Below are positions 1 to 5,285 of a stretch of DNA of 5,285 nucleotides, in pieces. The DNA lies in the NCBI GenBank assembly GCA_959018155.1, contig CAUEKH010000212.1, positions 1-5,285 of the forward strand. The letters run 5' to 3'. The number at the start of each line of letters is the position of its first letter. Position 1 is the first letter of the stretch. The notes beneath the pieces are model-generated. The model did no database searches and was not told the DNA's origin. It worked only from the letters and a program-made list of their open reading frames with translations. The stretch is from an uncultured Hungatella sp. GTDB taxonomy: Bacteria > Bacillota > Clostridia > Lachnospirales > Lachnospiraceae. A program made the translations under genes and the position numbers.

Positions 1-94
1 GCCTATAGTAAAAATAGGAAAGGGTCATTGGAAAAAATAACAGGGCTGAGAGATAATAAAACCATAAAAAAGGTAAACATACATAAAACAAAAG

Positions 95-123
95 TTGAAA
101 CAGAACAAAAAACAATGCAAAAT
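95..123 (+). promoter_or_regulatory. Weak sigma-A-like promoter candidate for the operon
   Basis: TTGAAA at 95-100 matches five of six bases of the -35 consensus. After a 17-base spacer, CAAAAT at 118-123 matches four of six bases of the -10 consensus. It lies about 150 bases upstream of the first gene, in AT-rich DNA where such matches arise often by chance. Other -10-like hexamers lie close by (TATTAT at 136-141, TTTAAT at 171-176, TATAAA at 193-198), but none has a good -35 at the right distance. The -10 of this candidate overlaps the left edge of the palindrome at 121-139, an arrangement that would suit repression. Inference only. Confidence 0.25.
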
Positions 124-139
124 AGCCATTATTGCTATT
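121..139. promoter_or_regulatory. 19-base near-perfect palindrome, possible operator
   Basis: The sequence AATAGCcATtATtGCTATT is symmetric about base 130. Eight of the nine base pairs across the centre are complementary, and only 127/133 mismatch. The size and two-fold symmetry resemble the binding site of a dimeric transcription factor. It sits in the leader of the transporter operon and touches the best promoter candidate. No T run follows it, so it is not an intrinsic terminator. No regulator gene is visible in the window, so the protein that might bind it is unknown. Confidence 0.35.
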
Positions 140-272
140 ATAGCAGATAAAAACATTCATGAAAATACCATTTAATGGGAATAACGGCTGGCTATAAACG
201 GTAATCACGGGAAACAGGGCTGAAAAACAGGAGAAGCCTGAATTCATAAAGAAAAAATTAGGAGGAAGCATT

Positions 273-1331
273 ATGTTTAAAAAAGCGTTATGTGTATTGG
301 TGGCAGTGTGTGTGGCAGTTTCAGCCGCAGCGTGTTCCGGGGGACAGAACACGGGAACCAAAACAGAGACAGCGGCTGCAACGAAAGAGGCGACTGCGAA
401 AAATGAGAATTCTGCCGGTGAGACACCGCAGGGAGAAAGTGGCGGAGCCTGGACCCCGGAAAAGGATATCACCTTTGTGGTTCCTTTCGAAGCAGGCGGA
501 GCCGCGGATATCCCCGCAAGAATTGTAGCCAGATATATGGATAAATACTGTGACAAAGCCATTACCGTTGTCAATATGCCGGGTTCCGGCGGACGGATTG
601 GCGCAAAAGAGGTCATGAAAAGCGAACCGGACGGATACACCATCATGCACGTTCCGGTTGGCTGGTATATGCAGTATGCCACGGGAGTAGCGGATTTCAG
701 CTATGAGGATTTCGAGAATATTACCATGTGGTGTGATTCCTGGGTCGGCCTGGTGGTCAATGCCAATTCACCGTATCAGACTTATGAAGATTTCATCGCG
801 GCGGCCAAAGAGGGAGAAAATAAGATTACCGTCGGCGCCGTTACCGGTACTCTTCCTGTTCTGGCCGAGATGGCAATTGAGCAGAAAGAAGGCGTGAAAT
901 TTAACATGGTCGATTTCGGAACAGGGGCGAAAGCGCCCGAGCTTTTAGGCGGCCGTGTTGACGCGTATGTAGACGGCGTGGGAGCCATCAAATCCTACGT
1001 AGACGGCGGACAGTTCCGCTGCCTGGCGGTATTCGCGCATGATAAGGTCCCGGGGTTCGAGGATGTTCCTACCACAGAAGAACTGGGTTACACAGACTTT
1101 GATTATCTTCTGCAGTCCTTTGGTTTATGGGCGCCTAAGGGAACACCAAAAGGGGCGGTAGAATACTATGCCAACTTAGTAAAACAGGCGGCTGAAGATC
1201 CGGAATGCCAGGCTGAACTGGAAGCACTTGGTTATGGAGCCACCTCGATGACTCCGGAGGAATATGCGGCCATGTGCAAAACCGTTCAGGACAGCACAAC
1301 AGAAGCGGTAAATAAAATGCTTGCACAGTAA
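273..1331 (+). CDS. tctC: TTT-family (TctC/Bug-type) substrate-binding lipoprotein
   Basis: This is the extracytoplasmic binding protein of a tripartite tricarboxylate transporter; it captures a small, usually carboxylated, anion and delivers it to the TctA/TctB membrane subunits. Residues 1-20 are a signal peptide with a basic start (FKK) and a hydrophobic core. A lipobox-like AAA precedes Cys21, the likely lipidated residue. Residues 22-60 are a low-complexity Thr/Ala/Gly/Glu linker, as expected for a membrane-anchored Gram-positive binding protein. The mature domain shows family motifs: GGAADIPAR (75-83, like GGxxDxxAR), NMPGSGGRIG (101-110), DGYT (120-123), the FGTGA...ELLGGRVDA stretch (215-231) and WAPKGTPKG (286-294). 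The 352-residue length is normal once the linker is allowed for. AGGAGG at 260-265, seven bases before ATG, supports the start. It is the first gene of the operon, with tctB 24 bases downstream. Family is confident; the ligand is unknown, and citrate or another tricarboxylate should not be assumed. Confidence 0.93.
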   Translation: MFKKALCVLVAVCVAVSAAACSGGQNTGTKTETAAATKEATAKNENSAGETPQGESGGAWTPEKDITFVVPFEAGGAADIPARIVARYMDKYCDKAITVVNMPGSGGRIGAKEVMKSEPDGYTIMHVPVGWYMQYATGVADFSYEDFENITMWCDSWVGLVVNANSPYQTYEDFIAAAKEGENKITVGAVTGTLPVLAEMAIEQKEGVKFNMVDFGTGAKAPELLGGRVDAYVDGVGAIKSYVDGGQFRCLAVFAHDKVPGFEDVPTTEELGYTDFDYLLQSFGLWAPKGTPKGAVEYYANLVKQAAEDPECQAELEALGYGATSMTPEEYAAMCKTVQDSTTEAVNKMLAQ

Positions 1332-1355
1332 GGGCGGTATTGAGGAGGAAAACCT

Positions 1356-1829
1356 ATGGGTGAAATTGTATTTTCAGGGCTGCTGTTTCTATTTTCCGGG
1401 TATCTTTTTTACCTGACATTCGATTTTCCGGTGAACATATTGGAACGGTCGGGGGGAGCGGGTCTCTTCCCCCGGATCGTCCTGGCCTTTTTGATGGTCT
1501 TTCTGATTATCCGAATCGTACAAATCCTTTGCCAGAAAGAAAAAAAGCCTTTTGTATTTACAGAAATGTTTAAAGGAATCAGGCTTTTTTATCTGATCAC
1601 GCTGGTGGCTTACGTGGCGCTTCTGAAAGTCCTCGGATATTTCATTTGTACCACCCTGTTTCTGGCAGTCATGATTAATGTGTTATACCGGCAGGTCCGG
1701 GGCGAGTGGGGAACAGTCAAAACAATCGTTCTCCGAAATGTGCTGATTGTCGCGTTTGCAGTTCTGATGAATCTGTTCTTTGCGAAAATTCTTCACGTAC
1801 TCCTCCCGGTCGGAATCCTTTTTAAATAG
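1356..1829 (+). CDS. tctB: TctB-family small membrane subunit of TTT transporter
   Basis: This is the small integral membrane subunit of the tripartite tricarboxylate transporter, thought to work with the large TctA permease in ion-driven uptake; its exact role is poorly defined in the family. The 157-residue protein has hydrophobic segments near residues 5-24, 38-59, 74-92, 94-111 and 124-146, so four or five membrane spans. TctB-like features are the GAGLFPR motif (35-40) just before the second span, LGYFICTTLFL (93-103) in the middle, and a C-terminal LLPVG (149-153). Sequence conservation in this family is low, so the call rests on size, topology, these short motifs and its place between tctC and tctA. 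AGGAGG at 1343-1348, seven bases before ATG, fixes the start. The gap to tctA is 23 bases. Confidence 0.88.
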   Translation: MGEIVFSGLLFLFSGYLFYLTFDFPVNILERSGGAGLFPRIVLAFLMVFLIIRIVQILCQKEKKPFVFTEMFKGIRLFYLITLVAYVALLKVLGYFICTTLFLAVMINVLYRQVRGEWGTVKTIVLRNVLIVAFAVLMNLFFAKILHVLLPVGILFK

Positions 1830-1841
1830 TACAGGCAATAT

Positions 1842-1848
1842 GGGGTGA
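1842..1848 (+). promoter_or_regulatory. Ribosome binding site of tctA (extended GGTGA type)
   Basis: The sequence before the tctA start has no AGGAGG. Instead GGGGTGA at 1842-1848 matches the 3' part of the extended Shine-Dalgarno sequence (GGTGA at 1844-1848), four bases before ATG at 1853. It looks weaker than the sites before tctC and tctB. This may set the large permease at a lower level than the binding protein, which is common in such systems. Confidence 0.5.
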
Positions 1849-1852
1849 ATCT

Positions 1853-3361
1853 ATGGAAATATTAGAAGTTTTTAAAAATGTGTTAAATCCGGAAAGCCTG
1901 CTTTTAATTCTGGCAGGCGTGGCTATGGGTAATATATTTGGGTGCATCCCCGGGCTGAATACGCCAATCGCGGTCGCGCTCGTCCTTCCATTTACACTGG
2001 TTATGGATCCGGTTCCCAGTGTCTGCCTGATTATGGGAATTTACATGGGCGGTGTTTCCGGAGGCCTTGTATCGGCAATTCTGCTTCGTATACCGGGAAC
2101 GGCCGCCTCCGTGGCGACAACGTTCGACGGGTATCCGATGACTTTAAATGGGCAGGGAACCGAAGCATTGACTTTAGGAGCGTTTGCCTCCGTGTTTGGA
2201 GGCCTTTTCAGCACGGTTATGTTATTTTTACTGGCGCCGCTGCTCTGCAAGCTGGCCATTTCCTTCGGACCATGGGAGTATTTTGGAGCCGCTCTTCTGG
2301 CTCTCAGCCTGGTCTGCGTGCTGATTAAGGGAAATCTGGTAAAGGGCTACATCGCAATGGCCATCGGACTTTTGATAAAATGTGTCGGTATCAGCCCGAT
2401 TGACGGCATTGCCAGCCGTTTTACCTTCGGAAGCTACCATATGGATAACGGTTTCAACTTAATCGCTGTGGTTATAGGCGTGTTTGCTCTGTCGGAAATC
2501 TTAAATAACATGGGAAAACTCGGTGTGGTCGTTCAGATTTCTGAAGTCAGGAGAAAGTTTTTCTACATGCTTCCGTTCAAGGACATCAAACGCCACTTTG
2601 GAAATATGCTGCGTTCCAGCGTGATTGGCACTGTCGTCGGAATCCTTCCAGGAATGGGCGGAGGCCCGGCCGGTATGATCGCCTATGCGCAGGCTAAAAA
2701 GTTCTCGAAAAGGTCGGAAGAATTCGGCCACGGCTGTGACGAGGGCGTTGCGGCTTCTGAGAGCGCCAACAACGCAACCACAGGAGGGGCTTTGATCCCT
2801 ATGCTGGCGCTGGGAGTTCCCGGGGACACTACGACCGCAATCATACTGGGCGCCTTTATGATGCAGGGAATTCCTACCGGCCCTGAACTGAGTTTGAATC
2901 AGCCGGTACTGTTCCGTACGATTATCTTTACTGTGCTGGTAGCCAATATCTTTATGTTTCTGTTTCAGGCTTCCACACTCCGTTTCATGGCGAAGATTAT
3001 CAGAATTCCAAGGATTTATCTGATGCCATTAATTACAGTATTCTGTATTACAGGCATCATCTGTCTGAACAACAATGTATTTGATGTTTACTATACGTTA
3101 GGTTTTATTATCCTCGGCTATATTCTGGACAAAAACGGATATCCCATCGCGCCGCTGATTCTCGGGGTTGTGCTGGGAGGAATTATTGAGGAAAATTTAA
3201 GAAGATCCATTGTGTACTATCAGTCATTCTTCAACTGTGTACAGAGAATGTCTATTGGCACCCTGTTCTTTTGGCTTGCAGTATTGCTTCCAGTTGTTTC
3301 AGCTCTTCTGGCCAATGAAAAGGTATGCATGGCTTTACATATAAAGGAGAGAAATAAATGA
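1853..3361 (+). CDS. tctA: TctA-family large permease subunit of TTT transporter
   Basis: This is the large integral membrane subunit of the tripartite tricarboxylate transporter, which forms the transport path for the substrate handed over by TctC. The 502-residue length is typical. The protein is hydrophobic throughout, with about ten to twelve likely membrane spans in two related halves, each carrying the family's glycine/proline loop. The first half has IPGLNTP (32-38), a GGVSGG...AILLRIPG stretch (66-82) and FDGYP (91-95). The second has GILPGMGGGPAG (263-274), ESANNATTGG (303-312), LALGVPGD (318-325) and PTGPEL (341-346). These are the signature TctA regions, and no family motif seems damaged. 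The start at 1853 follows a GGTGA-type ribosome site and lies 23 bases after tctB. The stop TGA overlaps the sulfatase ATG (ATGA, 3358-3361), implying co-translation with the hydrolase. Family is confident; substrate is not readable. Confidence 0.95.
   Translation: MEILEVFKNVLNPESLLLILAGVAMGNIFGCIPGLNTPIAVALVLPFTLVMDPVPSVCLIMGIYMGGVSGGLVSAILLRIPGTAASVATTFDGYPMTLNGQGTEALTLGAFASVFGGLFSTVMLFLLAPLLCKLAISFGPWEYFGAALLALSLVCVLIKGNLVKGYIAMAIGLLIKCVGISPIDGIASRFTFGSYHMDNGFNLIAVVIGVFALSEILNNMGKLGVVVQISEVRRKFFYMLPFKDIKRHFGNMLRSSVIGTVVGILPGMGGGPAGMIAYAQAKKFSKRSEEFGHGCDEGVAASESANNATTGGALIPMLALGVPGDTTTAIILGAFMMQGIPTGPELSLNQPVLFRTIIFTVLVANIFMFLFQASTLRFMAKIIRIPRIYLMPLITVFCITGIICLNNNVFDVYYTLGFIILGYILDKNGYPIAPLILGVVLGGIIEENLRRSIVYYQSFFNCVQRMSIGTLFFWLAVLLPVVSALLANEKVCMALHIKERNK
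3344..3351 (+). promoter_or_regulatory. Ribosome binding site of the sulfatase gene, inside the end of tctA
   Basis: AAGGAGAG at 3344-3351 lies within the last codons of tctA, six bases before the ATG at 3358. With the ATGA stop/start overlap this supports both the chosen sulfatase start and translational coupling to the permease gene. Later in-frame ATG codons at 3370 and 3376 have poorer spacing and would cut into the conserved first beta strand. Confidence 0.75.
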
Positions 3362-5151
3362 GAGCGATCATGGTAATGTTTGATTCCCTTAACAGAAGGT
3401 TTCTGCCCAATTACGGCTGTGACTGGGTATCGGCCCCCAATTTCCAGCGTCTTTCGGAGAAGGCTGTGACGTATGATAATTTCTACGCAGCCAGTCTTCC
3501 GTGTATGCCCGCCCGGCGGGATATCCATACCGGACGCCCCAGCTTTCTCCACAGAAGCTGGGGGCCTTTAGAGCCCTTTGACAACTCCATGCCGGAGATT
3601 TTAAAGGAACACGGGATTTATACGAGACTGGTCAGCGATCACGGCCACTACTGGGAAGACGGCGGAAGCACGTATCACAGCCGGTATTCAACCTGGGAAT
3701 GCGTCCGGGGGCAGGAAGCCGATCAGTGGTCGAGCCGGACCGATGAGCCGGAGATTCCGGATCATCTTCCGGTCATGAGGGAATTCACCCACCCGGAGTG
3801 GTGGCACAACAGCTGGTGCAATAAGGAGATCATCCATCAGACCGACAACTGGCCGCAGAATCAGGTATTTGACAAGGGCCTGGAGTTCTTATCTGTCAAC
3901 CAGGATAAGGACAACTGGTTTTTACAGATAGAAACCTTTGACCCCCATGAACCATTTGATTCGCCGCAGGAATTCCGTAACCTGTATGAGGATCATTACG
4001 ACGGGCCGCATTTTGACTGGCCCTCCTACGCCCCGGTAACGGAGTCAGAGGAAGTCGTGGAACACGGAAGAAAAGAATACGCGGCACTTCTGTCCATGTG
4101 TGATAAAAATTTAGGCAGGGTACTGGATTTCATGGATGAACACGATATGTGGAACGACACCTTGCTCATCGTAAACACCGATCACGGCTTCATGCTGGGA
4201 GAAAAAGACTGGTGGGCCAAATCCGTAATGCCCTGCTACAATGAACTGGCCAATCTCCCGTTCTTCCTCTGGGATCCTCGCTGTAAGATTAAGGGCGAAA
4301 GGCGGAAATCTCTCTGCCAGACCATCGACATCCCGGCTACGCTTCTGGAATTCTTTCATGTAGACCGGCCCCGGGAAATGATGGGGCAGCCACTCTGCGA
4401 AGTTCAAAAGAACGATTCTCCGGTACGCGAATATGGAATTTTCGGTTTCCACGGCTCCTTTGTCAATATCACAGACGGGGAATGGGTTTATATGAGAGCC
4501 TCCGAAGCGGTTTCCAATCAGCCTTTGAACGAATACACATTACTGCCGCTGCATCAGCAGGGATTTTTTACCAGCAGAGAATTAAAAGAGGCAGAAATCA
4601 GAGACGCGTTCCCCTTCTCAAAAGATTGCAGGCTGTTAAAGATTCCTGTCATTTCCAGACTCGCCAACATGACCTTCTGCAACTCATTCCAGTACGGCCA
4701 CATGCTCTGGAATCTGAAGGCCGATCCCGAACAGCTCTCCCCTGTCGATAATCCACAAAAAGAGGCTGAACTGATCAACGCGCTAATCCGGGCGTTAAAG
4801 GCAATCGACGCGCCGGACGAACAGTTTATCAGACTTGGTCTTGATCCCGGCACGGAATACGATGACAGCCGGGTCCTCTCCGACAGGAAAAAAGCCGTCA
4901 CCTTTGACAGCTTTGAGATTACCGGAAAATACGAGTGGACGCCAAGCGCCCGGAATATCTTTATCGGGATGCTGTCCCTTCTGGAAGAGCGGCAGGTAAA
5001 TGATTACTTTCAGGCTCTGGATGAGGAAATGACGGCCTCAGGCAAAACCCTGGTGGAGAGAGAAAATTTCGAGCACATCGCGGAAAAGATCTATTCCAAA
5101 GACCGCAATAAAATCTTCTACTTCCTGAACAAACTGGAACGGACCCGCTAG
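3358..5151 (+). CDS. Cytoplasmic type I sulfatase-family hydrolase (formylglycine, Cys-type) with C-terminal extension
   Basis: This is an alkaline-phosphatase-superfamily sulfatase, predicted to hydrolyse a sulfate ester with a formylglycine nucleophile; phosphonate or phosphate diester hydrolysis is an alternative. The sulfatase signature CMPARRDIHTG (49-59) fits C-x-P-[SA]-R-x4-TG, making Cys49 the residue to be oxidised and Arg53 its partner. Other probable active-site residues are Asp9 (metal), His95/His97 (in DHGH), His197 (in FDPHEPF), Asp275-His276 (metal, in NTDHG) and Lys288. The C-terminal sulfatase subdomain ends near residue 495, after NLKADPEQL (452-460). About 100 further residues, predicted mostly helical, follow with no domain I recognise. 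There is no signal peptide or membrane span, so it should act in the cytoplasm. A Cys-type sulfatase in an anaerobe needs a radical-SAM maturase (anSME), which is not in the window. The gene overlaps tctA by 4 bases, so its substrate is probably what the transporter imports. Family is confident; the substrate is unknown. Confidence 0.93.
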   Translation: MRAIMVMFDSLNRRFLPNYGCDWVSAPNFQRLSEKAVTYDNFYAASLPCMPARRDIHTGRPSFLHRSWGPLEPFDNSMPEILKEHGIYTRLVSDHGHYWEDGGSTYHSRYSTWECVRGQEADQWSSRTDEPEIPDHLPVMREFTHPEWWHNSWCNKEIIHQTDNWPQNQVFDKGLEFLSVNQDKDNWFLQIETFDPHEPFDSPQEFRNLYEDHYDGPHFDWPSYAPVTESEEVVEHGRKEYAALLSMCDKNLGRVLDFMDEHDMWNDTLLIVNTDHGFMLGEKDWWAKSVMPCYNELANLPFFLWDPRCKIKGERRKSLCQTIDIPATLLEFFHVDRPREMMGQPLCEVQKNDSPVREYGIFGFHGSFVNITDGEWVYMRASEAVSNQPLNEYTLLPLHQQGFFTSRELKEAEIRDAFPFSKDCRLLKIPVISRLANMTFCNSFQYGHMLWNLKADPEQLSPVDNPQKEAELINALIRALKAIDAPDEQFIRLGLDPGTEYDDSRVLSDRKKAVTFDSFEITGKYEWTPSARNIFIGMLSLLEERQVNDYFQALDEEMTASGKTLVERENFEHIAEKIYSKDRNKIFYFLNKLERTR

Positions 5152-5187
5152 AAGGATAAAACCGTCCCATTCGACTGAGACCGCACC

Positions 5188-5221
5188 AATAGCCGCAGAG
5201 TAAAATCTACGGCTATTTTTT
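5188..5221 (+). terminator. Intrinsic (rho-independent) terminator of the operon
   Basis: AATAGCCG (5188-5195) pairs perfectly with CGGCTATT (5210-5217). After one C/A mismatch (5196/5209), three more pairs (5197-5199 with 5206-5208) close a six-base loop (5200-5205). The 3' arm runs into six T residues (5216-5221). It lies 36 bases after the sulfatase stop, so the transcript should end here and the sulfatase is the last gene of the operon. The opposite strand has no T run after the hairpin, so it looks one-directional. Confidence 0.9.
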
Positions 5222-5236
5222 AATGGCCTCCACCTC

Positions 5237-5285
5237 TCATGCAAACATCTTAAGCGCCTGATCCCCCAGCATATATCCCGCTCCC
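5237..5285 (-). CDS. Possible 3' end of a convergent gene, cut by the window edge
   Basis: Reading the - strand inward from the window edge, one frame stays open for 15 codons (GAGYMLGDQALKMFA) and ends at a TGA complementary to 5237-5239. The residues look like ordinary protein sequence, and the position just beyond the + strand terminator fits a convergent gene. The fragment is far too short to identify a family, and an open frame of this length can easily occur by chance. Confidence 0.3.
   Translation of the reverse strand, partial: GAGYMLGDQALKMFA

Noticed and set aside
2..18. Inverted repeat CCTAT...ATAGG at the left edge, possibly an upstream terminator.
   Set aside because: The stem is only five base pairs, with a seven-base loop, and no T run follows on either strand.
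1..150. An open frame in frame 1 on the + strand from the window edge to TAA at 148-150 (about 49 codons), possibly the end of an upstream gene.
   Set aside because: The translation is dominated by Lys, Asn and Thr, the base composition is much more AT-rich than the real genes here, and no family features are visible. A chance open frame is plausible, and only the sequence to the left could settle it.
159..197. A 12-codon ORF (ATG at 159, TAA at 195-197) that could be a leader peptide for attenuation.
   Set aside because: There is no ribosome binding site before it, no run of a regulatory amino acid, and no terminator/antiterminator pair follows it.
1..272. A riboswitch or catabolite-repression (cre) site in the leader.
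   Set aside because: I found no recognisable riboswitch core and no match to the cre consensus by eye. The leader is AT-rich without strong GC stems.
321..650. A 109-codon open frame on the - strand inside tctC, and similar long frames opposite tctA and the sulfatase gene.
   Set aside because: They lie wholly within well-supported genes on the other strand, have no ribosome sites, and their translations show no family features. They are shadows of the real genes.
273..5151. The operon as a mobile or recently transferred cassette.
   Set aside because: I saw no transposase, integrase, terminal inverted repeats, target-site duplication or tRNA gene, and base composition looks even across the four genes.

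Overview
The window holds one complete four-gene operon on the + strand. It has an AT-rich leader at the left and a strong intrinsic terminator at the right. The first three genes encode a complete tripartite tricarboxylate transporter (TTT family) in the usual C-B-A order: a lipoprotein substrate-binding protein (273-1331), a small membrane subunit (1356-1829) and a large membrane permease (1853-3361). The fourth gene (3358-5151) overlaps the permease gene by 4 bases (ATGA). It encodes a type I, formylglycine-type sulfatase-family hydrolase with no signal peptide.

Layout: bases 1-272 are AT-rich and carry no convincing gene. They hold a weak promoter candidate, a 19-base near-perfect palindrome that could be an operator, and an 11-base direct repeat. 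Bases 273-5151 are the operon, with gaps of 24 and 23 bases and then the 4-base overlap. Bases 5188-5221 form a hairpin followed by a T run. The last ~50 bases may hold the 3' end of a convergent gene on the - strand, which continues outside the window.

Organism: AGGAGG-type ribosome sites, a lipoprotein-type rather than periplasmic binding protein, roughly balanced base composition in the genes and a very AT-rich leader suggest a Gram-positive anaerobe of the Clostridia, possibly Lachnospiraceae-like. This is inference; no marker gene is present.

How the genes may work together: the lipoprotein captures an organic anion outside the cell, the two membrane subunits bring it in, and the coupled cytoplasmic hydrolase removes a sulfate (or possibly cleaves a phosphonate or phosphate ester) from it. 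The reading of the operon as an import-and-desulfation cassette for a small sulfated compound is the most interesting hypothesis here. The substrate cannot be read from the sequence. No sulfatase-maturing enzyme and no regulator gene lies in the window.
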